A program made the position numbers and the translations under genes. Under the pieces are notes generated by a model, which had not been told where the DNA came from, ran no database searches, and saw nothing but the letters and a program-made list of their open reading frames with translations. From contig CAUYUJ010004769.1 in the NCBI GenBank assembly GCA_963575745.1, positions 460,412 to 524,411 of the forward strand: a stretch of DNA of 64,000 bases, given 5' to 3'. The stretch is from Prorocentrum cordatum (Eukaryota; Sar; Dinophyceae; Prorocentrales; Prorocentraceae). Below, piece after piece: positions 1 through 9,305 of the stretch (the stretch's first letter is position 1; each line of letters starts with the position of its first letter).

Positions 1-318
1 AGGGAGGAGGAGGAGGGGAGGAGGAGGAGGAGGAGAGGAGGAGGAGGCGGAGGAGGAGGAGGAGGAGGAGGAGGAGGAGGAGGAGGAGGAGGGAGGGGAG
101 GAGGGTAGAGGAGAGGAGGAGGAGGAGGAGGGGGACGAGAGGAGGAGGGGAGGAGGAGGAGGAGAAGAAGCAGGAGGAGGAGAAGGAGGAGAGGAGGAGG
201 AGGAGGAGGAGGAGGAGGAGGAGGAGGGGGAGGGGGAGGAGGAGGGGGAGGAGGAGGAGGAGGAGGAGGAGGAGGAGGAGGAGGAGGAGGAGGAGGAGGA
301 GGAGGAAGAGGGGGGGGA
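1..318. repeat. (GGA)n purine microsatellite
   Basis: Almost pure GGA/GGGA repeat with the purines on the plus strand, interrupted by single G or A changes. It runs off the left edge, so its full length is unknown. It borders the duplicated block at 317-935, just as a GGA tract borders the second copy at 21341. Confidence 0.95.
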
Positions 319-935
319 CAAGCTAGGTGCGTGCGCGTCATATCTGACGTCCTACCCCTCCCTCCCGTTCCTTACCATGGCGCTGATTTTCTCTATCCGC
401 GGACTAGTGGGTGGTGGTGCGCGTGCGTGCGTGCGTGCGTGTGTGCGTGGTTGTGGTTGTGGTGGTGGTTGTGGTGGTGGTGGTGGTGGTGGTGGTGGTG
501 GTGGTGGTGATGGTGGTGGTGGTGGTGGTGTGGGAGTGTGTGTGTGTGTGTGTGTATGTGTGTGCGTGTGTGCGTGTGCGCGTGTGCTGTGGCATGGCAC
601 GGGAAATGACGCCAGCGCTGCAGCGGGAGCACGAATCGAAACGGGCGGAAGCGCGGAAATGAGGCCAGCGCTGCAGCGGGAGCACGATTCGGCACGAGCG
701 GAAGCACGGAAATGAGGCCAGCGCTGCAGCGGGAGCACGATTCGGAACGAGCGGGGCCCGAAAATGAGGCCGGCGCCTCGGCGAGAGCAACATTTTGAAA
801 CAAGTGCAGGCGAAAACCCAACTCCCGGGAATCCTGTGTGTAAAAAAGCAGGACGCGGGGGGGGGGGGAGTCGGCTACTTTCAGGCCGCCATCGGGGGAA
901 GAGGGAGAGTAGTATTCATATTGAGTAATTGTGGA
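317..935 (+). repeat. Duplicated segment N, copy 1
   Basis: Starts with GACAAGCTAGGTGCG and runs through a (GGT)n/(GT)n tract (about 445-595). It then has three tandem units of about 55 bp containing GCGCTGCAGCGGGAGCACGA and ends in ATTGAGTAATTGTGGAGG. The same order of parts is seen at 21341-21951, and a more diverged part at 52611-52830. Both full copies are flanked by GGA tracts. Short open frames here are mostly microsatellite translation and shift between copies, so no gene is called. Confidence 0.85.
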
Positions 936-1216
936 GGAGGAGGAGGAGGAGGGGAGGAAGAGGAGGAGGAGGAGGAGGAGGAGGGAGGAGGACGAGGAGG
1001 ACGAGGAGGACGAGGAGGAGAGGAGGAGGAAGAAGAGGACGAGGGGACGAGGAGGACGAGGAGGAGGAGGAGGAGGAGAGGAGGAGGAGGAGGAGGACGA
1101 GGAGGAGGAGGAGGAGGAAAAGGAGAGGAGGAGGAGGAGGAGGAGGAGGAGGGGAGGAGGAGGAGGAGGAGGAGAGGAGGAGGAGGAGGAGGGGGGGAGG
1201 CGGAGGGGGAAAGGCA
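930..1216. repeat. (GGA)n tract with GAC interruptions
   Basis: Purine-rich plus strand, GGA units with ACGAGG interruptions. It directly follows segment N copy 1, the same arrangement as 21952-22050 after copy 2. Confidence 0.9.
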
Positions 1217-1594
1217 TCACGTGGCGGGCGGAGGCCGCTCCCCCCGCCACTCCTGCTTCCGACGGGAGGGGGGCTCTCCTGCTGCGGCAGCCTTGCGGGC
1301 AGAGGCCGCCCCCCGCCCCCCTGGCGCCGCCCGCCTTGCGCGAATGGGGGGACGATAGACCCGGACGGCCCCAAATGGCCCCAGGACAGCCAGAGACGCC
1401 CCAAGAACGCTCCAAGACACCCCAAATGGCCCCAGGACGGCCAAAGGGGCCCCAAAGAAGCCCCCAGGGCGCTCCAAGAGGATCTCCACGTGGGCCCAAA
1501 GGGGCAAACATCATTGCTTTTCGAATTTCTGGCGCTCCGAGACGGCCCCAGGGGCCCCCAAGACAGCCCCAAAACGTGGTGATGGTGGTGGTGG
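1217..1594. other. Unassigned GC-rich stretch with GGCCCCA-type degenerate repeats
   Basis: At 1220-1340 there is a GC-rich, non-microsatellite piece that resembles 1965-2050 (both contain GCGGGCAGAGGC). From 1350 to 1580 short CCCCAAGA/GGCCCCA units recur, similar to 38340-38470 and to the inner unit of the 26.8-27.6 kb array. No reading frame stands out. Confidence 0.4.
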
Positions 1595-1770
1595 GGGGGG
1601 GCAGAAAGGTGCCCTTGTCGGGCGCTGAAGGCCCCGAAGGACCCCTTCAGGGGCCGCGAAATGAGCTCCTTTTTCTGCAGCCCTCGCTGCCCCCCCAGTT
1701 ATTGCCCCCCCCCATTGCGCGTGGCCCAACACGGGGGGCTGCCAGGAAGGCTGGGGGGGGGCTTCTGAGA
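1595..1770 (+). repeat. Dispersed repeat U, copy 1
   Basis: Shares GAAAGGTGCCCTT, the GGGGCC/GGCCCC inverted pair and TTTCTGCAGCCCTCGCTGCC with 16965-17130. It ends in a poly-G run and an AGAAGCCC motif like the 17.1 kb minisatellite. It looks like a non-coding dispersed element. Confidence 0.65.
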
Positions 1771-1834
1771 AGCCCTTGCCGCTTCGAGTGGAGCCACCTT
1801 GCTGCTGCGGGCGAAAAGTCGCCCCCCCTTCCCC

Positions 1835-1962
1835 GCCATCGCTCGGACATGCATTCCCCGTGCATCTTTAATATTCGTGCGTGGCTCTGCTGCCCGATGG
1901 TCCAGGATGCTCTTCGAGGGTCCTCGCCGGAGCACAGATGCACACGCCCGAGCGATGCCAAG
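1835..1962 (+). mobile_element. Family A inverted-repeat element, copy A1
   Basis: Terminal inverted repeat ATCGCTCGGACAT at the left and CGCCCGAGCGAT at the right, with GCC directly outside both ends. The inner part (GTGCGTGGCTCTG, GATGGTCCAGGATGC, TCGAGGGTCCTCGCC) matches the other A copies. About 128 bp, too short to code for a transposase, so a non-autonomous element. Read on the minus strand the start is GCATCGC; the AG normally found at the other end is changed to GG in this copy. Confidence 0.8.
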
Positions 1963-2109
1963 CCTCCCGCCCGCGGCTCCGATGGGAGCCCTGCTGCGGA
2001 GGCCTGCGGGCAGAGGCAGCCCCCACCCCGGCCGCCCTGGCGCCGCCCCCTTCTTGTGTGCTTGGGCGCGAACTAATTGGAAGGCGATGCAATTGGGGCG
2101 TTGACGTAA

Positions 2110-2275
2110 AGAACCCCAATTCAGGAGCGATCCCCTTTCCTTTCCATGAGTTCAACTTCGATTGCTCATCCAAAACCTAAGAACAACCTGCGGCAATAGG
2201 TAAAACAGCTATAAGGAGCACCGAGCCCCACCCAAACGAAAAGGGTTCCTTTTTCAGCGCCCCGACTGTAGATGA
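2110..2275 (+). repeat. Dispersed repeat R, copy 1
   Basis: Runs from TTCAACTTCGATTGCTCATC to TTTTTCAGCGCCCCGACTGTAG. The same order (an ACTTCGA motif, an AAACCTAAG-like motif, GGAGCACCGAGCCCC, CAGCGCCCCGAC) occurs at 22726-22850 and 50458-50590. No frame is kept between copies. Confidence 0.7.
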
Positions 2276-2601
2276 GGGGGGGCACGCTGGTGCCGTTTTT
2301 CGGGCCCTGAAGCCATGTTCGCCCCATCGCACACGAAAGCCACATCCCAGAAATGACCTCGAGCACCCGGAAAGTATCGAAACAGGGTCTGCCCGACACG
2401 CCGGCGCAGCGCCGACCGAACATCGCCTCCCCACGGCCCGACACGCACCCCCCCCAGTTTCGGTACTCTCTGGTGCTCGGCGATGCGCGCATCCGAAATC
2501 CAATCCAGGGGAGGGGGGGGGGGCTCTCGTTCTGCACCGAGGGGTGCACCCTGCGAAATGCTTAGTCAATCATGGGTTAAGAAATTCAGAGTCTCAGAAT
2601 T

Positions 2602-2647
<46 letters not shown>

Positions 2648-2849
2648 ACAGCAGTTCTAGCAAAATCTTGGGATTTACATAGAAACATTCAGATTAATCG
2701 AGACTCTGGCCGAAAACTTAAATTTTCTTAAGCATCGCCCAGGGTGTGCTCCGAGACGCGCGTGGCCGAGAGCAGGCCCCCGATGCCGAGGTTACAGCGT
2801 CTCTCCCGACGCCCGACGCCTCCTCGGGAATCGAACTCCTGCCCAAATC
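2276..2849. other. No gene recognised; (TA)n at 2604-2641
   Basis: Contains a perfect TA dinucleotide run (2604-2641), so any TATA-like signal here is part of the microsatellite. The rest (2280-2600 and 2645-2849) shows no repeat match and no convincing frame. Confidence 0.5.
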
Positions 2850-3044
2850 GGGTCGGGCGAAAGGGGGGGATAGCAAAGGGGGGGGTTGCGAATCAGCTCA
2901 CGTAGCTGATTTTCCCGGCGCCTCCCGGCGCCGGAGGCGTCTATGTATCGAGGCATGGGCCCCTCGGTGGGGCCGAAACCAGCTGCATACAGCAAATTTC
3001 GTAACCCCCCCTTTCCCAATCCCCCCCTTCCGTTCGGCCCGACC
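2850..3044 (+). mobile_element. Family E inverted-repeat element, copy E1
   Basis: Begins GGTCGGGCGAAAGGGGGGGA and ends with the inverse (CCCCCCTTCCGTTCGGCCCGACC). The inner part, GAATCAGCTCACGTAGCTGATT (itself a hairpin) and CGAGGCATGGGCCCCTCGGT, is nearly identical to 7337-7529. CCAAA outside both ends may be a short target duplication. No coding capacity. Confidence 0.8.
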
Positions 3045-3773
3045 AAAGAGAGAGGAGGGCCACGGGGGGCGGCTCGGGGGACGAGGGGCGCACGACCACA
3101 AAAAGATGTGCAGCGGGGCGCCTCGACCTGCCAGGATAGCAGGACGCGCGTGCGTGAGCGTGCCCCGGACGACGCCGCCGCGGGGGGGCTCCTCGAGACT
3201 CCCCGTGGCGCACGGAGCGTTCGGCGCCACACTTTGCCGATGACGGGAGGAGCCTGCGCTTCTGGGGCGCAGGACTTCCCGCCCGAGACAACCTAAGGGG
3301 GCTCCATGGAAACTCCCTGGGCCCTCCTGGGGACCGCCCATAGGCCAGCAGATGATGACGGTCGATGAAGCCCCCATTGGCCCCCGCTTGAGTGCTGCAG
3401 TCGGTATGATTTCGCGCATTGCGATGTCAAGGCGTGGGTTCCCAGGAGGGAAATGGGTGGCGTCGGTTAGGTCGGGCGTGTCCCCGTACAGGCGGAGCCT
3501 GCATGATAAACAACAAGTCACAAACCATCCAAAACGAATCGAAAAGAATTGAACCAATCGCCCCCGGAGTATTGTTGCACTACTTTGAGCGTTCCTCCTG
3601 CATAGGAACATGCCCGACGTGAGGGCTCGGCAGCGCTGGCATTCTCTCCGCTCGGCAGGATGCGCGGCGACGACGGGACTCGCGAGGCCTGCTGCCCCGC
3701 TGGAAGCATTGCTTCCTTCCCTTGTGCTGCGAAGGGGGGCGCCCTGTGTGCTCCGCGGAAGGCCGCCAGACAT
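3045..3773 (-). CDS. Candidate minus-strand exon pair around element B1; product unknown
   Basis: A single minus-strand frame is open from 3773 past 3045. The most protein-like part, 3498 down to 3045 (about 150 codons), includes the residues DLTDATHFPPGNPRLDIAMR and is mostly GC-ended. A good acceptor (GTTGTTTATCATGCAG) lies just upstream at 3499-3514. The GT at 3618-3617, the end of element B1, would be the donor, giving a 120-nt intron and a frame that fits. The downstream end meets element E1 at a GGTCGGGCC donor-like site. No domain was recognised. Caution: the plus strand is also open here (3352-3470 and 3624-3798), so strand is not certain, and the 120-nt intron is a multiple of three, so frame alone does not prove splicing. 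Confidence 0.3.
3471..3623 (+). mobile_element. Family B inverted-repeat element, copy B1
   Basis: Ends GTCGGGCGTGTCCCCGTAC and GGAACATGCCCGAC. On the plus strand it runs exactly from GT (3471, after TTAG) to AG (3623, before GG), which is an AG|GT...AG|G intron. The interior is AT-richer than the flanks. Confidence 0.75.
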
Positions 3774-3799
3774 GGAGGGGAAATCTGAGCCAAGCTAAG

Positions 3800-4307
3800 G
3801 CTTTGGCGTCCATGCAAACCTCGAGACAGCGGGCAAGATTTGAACAACTGTCCGAGGCAACACTTTGGCTGGGGTCTCAGCCCCCGGATCGCCAGCGTCG
3901 ACGCGATCACACACGAGAAGACCTGATCTATAGATCTTATTAGGTGGAAATCGGGGTGGCCCCCTCTGAGCATTCACTCCCACCTTACCTCTCGCGACGT
4001 TCGAACCATGGTTGGCGCAACTTGGTGATCGTTGGGACTGGCGCGGGTTCCCACCCAGCGAACGCCAAGCGCTCGCGTGCGGTCCTGGCACTTCTGCGAG
4101 AGCACCGCTCCTCCCTCTCGCGAGCGGCCGAGCATGGGATGAGCGGCGAGACCGAGCGATGCGCCGAGCCGAGACGGCCGTTCCCCTTCCACGCGGCCGC
4201 TCCGTGCGAATCCGGGGCAGGAGCCGCCACACCTCGTCCCGTCGCACGCGGCCTCTCGCTGCCGGTGGCCGGAGACCCTGAGAGCCAAGCCCACGCCACT
4301 GTCGCGT
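3800..4307. other. Unassigned, no repeat recognised
   Basis: GC-rich single-copy-looking sequence. The minus strand stays open for about 240 codons (4696-3974), but this frame crosses element L1 and other frames are open too, so it is not called as a gene. Confidence 0.4.
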
Positions 4308-4500
4308 GACATGTGTACAGTACGGGCCCGAGCACAAGAAACCTTCCACAAGAAACCCGACCCTGAGACCCCAGGGCGTTCATTGATGTTTGGTGGGAAC
4401 GTTACGCTGTCCATCGGAACACCATCGAAACCCAAGAAACCCAGGGCACCCTGGAGGCAAGCAGGGTGTTTCTTGACATGGGTCTGCACTGTACGGAACT
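4308..4500 (+). mobile_element. Family L dispersed inverted-repeat element, copy L1
   Basis: Inverted ends TGTACAGTACGGGCC and TGCACTGTACGG with ACAAGAAACC/GTTTCTTG inside. The middle CCCTGAGACCCCAGGGCG and CAGGGCACCCTGGAGGCAAG recurs at 37325-37514 and, reversed, at 54279-54468; a left part alone is at 28427-28517. Translations of L1 and L3 share CLQGALGFLG but drift and shift afterwards, so coding is unlikely. Confidence 0.7.
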
Positions 4501-5488
4501 TGGGCAAGGCGACGCCTCGCAATGCTCGCGCACTGCCCCGCCTCCAACGCCTGGCCGAAGCATCGTCGCACCCACTGCCAGCAGCGTGACCGCCACTCTC
4601 GGGCAAAATCCTTGCGGCACTGGGGCGAGAACGACGTCTCGCTCGCTCGCGCGCGAGGCCGCCGCGGACGATCGGCGAGCGACAAGTGTGCGCCACGCCT
4701 TGGCCGGAAGTCAGCTGTCAAGGAAACGGGGCGCGGCGCCGCGGCCGGAACTACATGTCGCACTCTCGCGCACCGACGCAACGCATTTGTTGCAACGTCC
4801 ATGCCACAAAACCGATATTGAAAAGGTAGATGCAAGGTGGTTTCTTAGTGAGGTCCCGGATGTGGCGGCTTTCGGCTGGCAGCGAGGCAGAGCGGGAGCA
4901 CATAGAAAGCAGGAGCAAGGACGGGGGTGGATGAGTGGGAGGGAGCAAGGACTGCTGGATGAGGAGGGAGGGGAGGGAGGTCGAAGAGGGAGGTGGATGA
5001 GGAGATGTGGGAGGGGCAGGATGGGCAAGCACTGAAGGAACTGCACCGAAGACGGCCGCCCCACAATATCCACAAAGAGTCCTGACAGCGCAAGACGGAA
5101 GGTTTCCCAAAGGGGGCCAGAATTCGCAACGTCAAAACATACAAGCTCAAGAACGACGCATTCCCGTCCGGACTCTCTGCGGATCACAAGTGCTCTCCAC
5201 CTATGCGCAAGACGGTCATATACTGGGGGATCAAGAACAACATCACCGGGTCACCGTTGAAGAAGCGCGCTGTCTTCTCACATAAGCGACGGGGAGACAC
5301 GCTGACGGGCCACCAACTGCGGCACTCCTTTGATACTGTTTTCTCTCCCGATATGCCCACATGGCACATGCATCTCGCGTCCTTGGAGGACGCACGATTC
5401 AGCGCAGCGGCGTCGCCGTCGTCGCTCTCTTTGTCAACGACCACCTCGGGAAGAGGGGCGATCCAGAGGCAGCCACTAGAGGCCTCCT
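4501..5488. other. No feature recognised
   Basis: 4900-5030 is purine-rich (GGGAGG, GAGGAGG) but not a clean microsatellite. Short frames on both strands overlap without a favourite. Nothing else is supported. Confidence 0.4.
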
Positions 5489-5692
5489 AGATGGGGTCAG
5501 ACAGGACGGGGTCGGAGGATCGCGTCGCGCCGCATGGGCGATACATCGGCGATGCATCGGCGCTGCACTGGCGATGCGTCGGCACCGTCGGCGATACATC
5601 GGCGACGTCTGAGTGAAGAACATCGGGCTCCGCATGGAGCCGCATCGGCGATGCATCGACGATGCGGCGCGATCCTCCGAACCCATCTACAG
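5489..5692 (+). mobile_element. Family K inverted-repeat element, copy K1
   Basis: Ends TAGATGGGGTC and ACCCATCTA with GGTCGGAGGATCGCG and CGCGATCCTCCGAACC inside. The centre is a run of GATGCATCGGCG/GATACATCGGCG units. Copy K2 is at 7895-8042. TA lies at both ends, either a TA target duplication or the last bases of the repeat. Confidence 0.75.
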
Positions 5693-6111
5693 AGAAGCCT
5701 GAAACAGTGGATGTTGAGAATTCAATGAAAGTGGAAGTGGCCATGGCAGGAAAAGCTGGCAGGGGCTGGAACAAGCCCGAAACAGTTGGGACTTGATCGC
5801 CAGGGCTGGAACACCGAAAGGAGACCGACCAGGGCTGGAAAGAGTGAAAGTGCTGGCCCTGGCCACTTCTTCCAGCCTCCCTGCACTCCGACCCCATCTG
5901 GGAGGCCTGGAGCCACGCCGCAAGCAATCACGAGGCACAGCGCGACGCTCGAAGCAGGGGCCGCTGCGCCGTGCGGCCTTCCTTTGCGCAGCCTGGCTGC
6001 AACAATCGGGGCATCTCTTCCAGCGCCTGGCGAGGGAGCCCTGGCCGCCAGGAACGGGGGGGGGGTCCTCGCGACCCCCTCCCTCGTGAACGGTGTACGT
6101 CCGCTTCGAGG
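5693..6111. other. Unassigned; CAGGGCTGGAA short repeats
   Basis: GGGCTGGAA(C/A) recurs four times between 5755 and 5845, a degenerate repeat of about 35 bp. A GC-rich part follows with no clear frame. Confidence 0.4.
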
Positions 6112-6270
6112 GGGGGCCCGGGGACACACGGGCAGATGCACACGAATCCCAGGATGTCCCCTACTCTCTGGGGTGTTCGTCTTCCCCCCCACCCCACGCC
6201 TCCTGCTTTCCCATCTGCTCCGGGAAGTCGACGATGGATTGCGTCGGTATGTCATTATCTCCCTCCTGCG
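6112..6270 (+). mobile_element. Family C element, diverged copy C1
   Basis: Keeps the order GGGCCCGGGGACACACGG ... GTTCGTCTTCCCCCCCACCCC ... GAAGTCGACGATGGATTG ... CTCCCTCCTGC seen in the better copies at 6451, 9153, 9426, 31863 and 33425. Confidence 0.6.
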
Positions 6271-6450
6271 ATCCGAGGTCCCCAACCGACGTGCCCCTCC
6301 CCGAGCGAGCGCCCCATTTTTGCAAGGCGACAGCTCCTGCACCTCAGACGGGGCCCCTGGCCCACGGCGTGAACCACACAGCAACAGCAACGAGAATCAT
6401 GTCACGACTGTTCCCTCGCATCTCTTCGCGTGCCGCTCATAACGTATATG

Positions 6451-6615
6451 AAGGGGAACTGGGACACACAACTAAATACACACTAATCAAAAGAGATTCC
6501 CCATCTTTTCACATATCTTCTGGGTTCTTGCCTTCCCCCCCACTTCCCATATTTTCCCATATTTTCTGGGGAGTCGACGATTAATTGTGTCTGTGTGTGT
6601 CTTTCCCCCCTGAGT
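6451..6615 (+). mobile_element. Family C element, copy C2
   Basis: GGGACACACAACTAAATACAC, CCCCCCCACTTCCCATATTT and GAGTCGACGATTAATTGTG followed by a TGTGTGTG/TCTTTCCCCCCTGA end. AT-richer and pyrimidine-rich compared with its surroundings. Confidence 0.75.
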
Positions 6616-6757
6616 ATATCCCAAACTCTCGGCACCCGCCCTCTCGGTCGCCGACAGACATGCGTTTGGCGGAGCCCCTGCATATGAGAGAAGAGGGGGA
6701 GGACGGAAGGATATAATAAGGAGGAAGGATCAACGATGGAGCACGAGGGGGATTAGC

Positions 6758-6918
6758 TTTAAGTCGGGTCTGTCCCCCTACAGGGGGATTTTGAACGAAA
6801 CATCAAAAATAGGTAAAACATGCTCCCAGATGGTCAAACACTGGTAGAAACCTAGTCCCCTCACCAATTGTTGACCATTTTTGCATGTTCCTCCTGCAGA
6901 GGGACAGGCTCGACTCAA
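6758..6918 (+). mobile_element. Family B element, copy B2, with 7-bp target duplication
   Basis: AAGTCGGGTCTGTCCCCCTA at the left and AGGGACAGGCTCGACTCAA at the right. GATTAGC is repeated directly outside both ends (6751-6757 and 6919-6925), a clear target-site duplication. On the plus strand GT at 6763 and AG at 6918-6919 could act as splice sites. No coding capacity. Confidence 0.85.
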
Positions 6919-7065
6919 GATTAGCAGGAGGAAAAGTTAAAAATAGTTGAAACATACTCCCAAATGGTCGAACAATAGTAGAAACATAGTCCCCTGACCA
7001 ATTGTTGACCGTTTTTGAATGTTCCTCCTGCAGAGGGACAGGCTCGACTTAAGATCAGCAGGAGG
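6800..7065 (+). repeat. Tandem duplication of the right three quarters of B2
   Basis: 6800-6934 and 6935-7065 are two diverged copies of about 131 bp. Both contain an ACATNCTCCCANATGGTC-like motif, TAGTCCCCTNACCAATTGTTG and TTCCTCCTGCAGAGGGACAG. The second copy has no left terminal repeat, so it arose by duplication and not by insertion. Confidence 0.8.
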
Positions 7066-7336
7066 GGAGCTCGGAGCAGAAACCAGACGGCACAACCTGC
7101 CGGGCGGGCCCCGGCGGGCGGACGTCGCAGGTCGGGTCGGCCCGCTGCCCGCCGCGACTGCGACGAGCTGGGAGGGGGGGACGCATCGAGCTCAAATCGG
7201 CGACACATCGCCAATAGGTCGCCGACAGGCCGCCGATAGCGACGACGCGCGTGCCTGGATGTGATGGGCGATCGGAATGTTGCGATTGGGGGTCGATGCA
7301 TCCCCCCCTGAGCCTATCGCCCACCCAATGATCCTC
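7066..7336. other. GC-rich unassigned stretch
   Basis: Shares GCCGCGACTGCGACGAGCT with 8960-8985, where it lies in a candidate minus-strand exon, so this may be a diverged copy of that exon. 7195-7300 holds GATGCATC/CGCCGATAG units like family K interiors. Confidence 0.35.
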
Positions 7337-7529
7337 TCGGGTCGGGCGAAAGGGGGGGATAGCAAAGGGGGGGTTTGAGAATCAGCTCACGTAGCTGATT
7401 TCCCCGGCGCTTCCCGACGCCGGAAGCGGCCATGTATCGAGGACTGGGCCCCTCGGTGAGGCCGAAACCAGCTGCATGCAGCAAATTTCGTAACCCCCCC
7501 TTTCCCAATCCCCCCCTTTCGCCCGACCC
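7337..7529 (+). mobile_element. Family E element, copy E2, with 7-bp target duplication
   Basis: GGGTCGGGCGAAAGGGGGGG at the left and CCCCCCTTTCGCCCGACCC at the right, a near-perfect inverted repeat. GATCCTC is duplicated outside (7330-7336 and 7530-7536). The interior is about 90% identical to E1 by eye. Confidence 0.88.
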
Positions 7530-7744
7530 GATCCTCGTGATCCGACTTTCGGGCCCTCACTCGGCTCTGTGGCGGCCGTCTGGGACGACTTGGGCACAGC
7601 CAGAACGCTCTCGGCGAGGCGGAGCCGCTGAAGGCACCCCACGGATGGAAGCACGAAGAGGGCCTAAAAACACTTCCGAAACACCTCGAGCCCGAAACTC
7701 TACCACTGTTGCATCCTCGGGGGACCTCGTCCGCCCGATCGCGC

Positions 7745-7860
7745 CAATCATCCCTGCCGAATCCGCGTCGAACCCATGCCGAATTTCTCCGGACCGTGTT
7801 CAATCTATGTCGAGCTCACGTCGAATCCGCGTCGAACCCACGTCGGCAGGAAAGGTCCCC
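7745..7860 (+). repeat. 12-nt TCGAA minisatellite
   Basis: Units of the type CGCGTCGAACCC / CACGTCGAATCC repeat with about 12-nt spacing. Similar arrays occur at 10300-10420, 32594-32660 and 53515-53640. Confidence 0.6.
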
Positions 7861-7894
7861 CCTAATTTTTAGGCCTCCCAAATGTGGTCCGCGT

Positions 7895-8042
7895 AGATGG
7901 GGGCGGAGGATCGCGCTGCATCGCCGGTGCATCGTCGCCGTCGGCGACGCATCGGGGTCGCTGGCGTGGAGAAAGTCGGGCTCCACATCGAAACCACATC
8001 GTCGATGCACTGGTGTCGCGGCGCGTGTCCGACCCCATCTAC
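7895..8042 (+). mobile_element. Family K element, copy K2
   Basis: TAGATGGGGGCGGAGGATCG at the left and GTCCGACCCCATCTA at the right; centre of GATGCATCG/GTCGGCGACGCATCGG units as in K1. Confidence 0.75.
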
Positions 8043-8786
8043 TCCCAGACCCCCGACGCCGAGATGTTTTCATGGCGATGTGGACCTCCAGACGTCTGGA
8101 CCCACTCCCTGGGACCAGCTTGTCATCACGAGTCATGTTCTGCTGGTCCCCGGGCCCGGCGAGCTCCCCACCCTCCGACCCCATCCGCTCGCCCCCATTC
8201 GGCGGGCCTGGATGATACTAGCCCTAAGAGAGACGCACGAACTATTGCATGCCATATATTGCGCACGGAATCTTGTATGATCTGCGCATGCACCAATTAT
8301 TGTGCACATGCTCGTCGTCTCCTCTGCAGAGGGCCCCGATAGCCCGACTCCGCATCTCCCTCCCCAGCAAAGGAACATCTGGCGCGCGCGAAGCGGCGGG
8401 TCCTGAGGGGAACGGGCCCTGGACCCCGGGCCTCCCCCAGCACCAATATGTTGTCGCGAAGAATCCTCGCACGGTCCCGGGGTCCGTGGAGGGCCCAAGG
8501 AAGCCGAGCCCGGCGAAAGACCGTAGGACCCGTCTCCCTCAGGACCCGTGTCCTCCAGGGCGCTGGTTGTGCGCTGTGGGTAGGACCCGTCTCCCTCAGG
8601 ACCCGTGTCCTCCAGGGCGCCGGTGGTGGGTGCGCTGTGGGGCGCTGCTTGCGCGCTCGGGGTCGCTGGCCCGCACTCTTGTGCGCGCTGCGCGAACCCT
8701 TGGGCGCCATTGAACCCTATAGTCGCCGCAGCATATACTCAGCGCACGACGACGGCCACTTCCGGGACTGGTCTCCCGCCCCTCCC
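8043..8786. other. Unassigned; direct repeat at 8524-8622
   Basis: A block of about 55 bp (GGACCCGTCTCCCTCAGGACC...CCAGGGCGC) is repeated in tandem at 8524-8577 and 8582-8632. 8290-8345 has TCTCCTCTGCAGAGGG, a faint resemblance to the right end of family B. No frame is preferred. Confidence 0.45.
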
Positions 8787-8921
8787 CTTGCCGTCGCTCG
8801 GACGTCCATTTCCCGTGCATGTGTCGGTTTCGCGCGTGTTTTTTTTCTTTTGCTCGATGGTCCAGGATGGTCCTCGAGGGTCCTCGCCGAGGAAAAAGTA
8901 CACATGTCCGAGCGATGCCAG
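8787..8921 (+). mobile_element. Family A element, copy A2
   Basis: CTTGCCGTCGCTCGGACGTCC at the left (last base approximate) and ACATGTCCGAGCGATGCCA at the right. Interior GTCGGTTTCGCGCGTG, GATGGTCCAGGATGGTCC and CTCGCCGAGG as in A6 and A7. On the minus strand it would begin GC (after CTG) and end AAG, i.e. a GC...AG intron next to the candidate exon at 8919-9072. Confidence 0.85.
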
Positions 8922-9072
8922 GTCCCCGACGTTGGCCCCGACAGGCGCGGCCTCGTCCGCCGCTGGCCGCGACTGCGACGAGCTCGCCGGCGCGCTGCAG
9001 GCGCCGGCGGGCGCGCCGGCGTCCGCCCCGCCCGCGCCGCCGGAGAAGTTGGCCTCGTAGACCTCCAGGGGG
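8919..9072 (-). CDS. Candidate minus-strand exon; product unknown
   Basis: The minus-strand frame reads SPLEVYEANFSGGAGGADAG, continues with Ala/Ser/Gly-rich residues and ends NVGDL. About 51 codons, strongly GC-ended. Upstream there is an AG acceptor (GCGGCCCGCAG). Downstream the frame meets GC of element A2 directly after GGGGACCTG. The piece lies exactly between element A2 and the partial C copy at 9097-9152. No known domain. The reading phase does not join cleanly to the candidate exon at 9304-9425 with the obvious sites, so the two need not be consecutive exons. Confidence 0.3.
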
Positions 9073-9152
9073 CTGCGGGCCGCGCCGTCGCGTGCCACAC
9101 AAAAACACAAATAAATACACATAAACACAGAAATAAACAACGCGGGCCGGGC

Positions 9153-9305
9153 TGAAGGGGCCCACAAACACACAAATAAATACACACAAATAAGAGGAAT
9201 CCCCATATTTTCTGGGTGTCTGTCTTCCCCACACCACTTCCCATGTTTTCCCATCTTTTCCTGGGAGTCGACGATCCATTGTGTCTGTGTGTCTCTTTCC
9301 CTCCT
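9153..9305 (+). mobile_element. Family C element, copy C3
   Basis: CTGAAGGGGCCCACAAACAC ... CACAAATAAATACACACAAA ... TCTTCCCCACACCACTTCCC ... GAGTCGACGATCCATTGTG ... TCTCTTTCCCTCCTGGC. 9097-9152 is a second, partial left end (CAAATAAATACACATAAAC). On the minus strand the element starts GAGGGAAAGAG after CCAG and ends CCCCTTCAG. Confidence 0.8.

Noticed and set aside
2604-2641. TATA-box-like sequence
   Set aside because: It is a (TA)n microsatellite. Dinoflagellate promoters are not known for classic TATA boxes and no gene start lies next to it.
8210-8345. Possible degenerate B element
   Set aside because: Only TCTCCTCTGCAGAGGG resembles the B right end; no left end and no target duplication.
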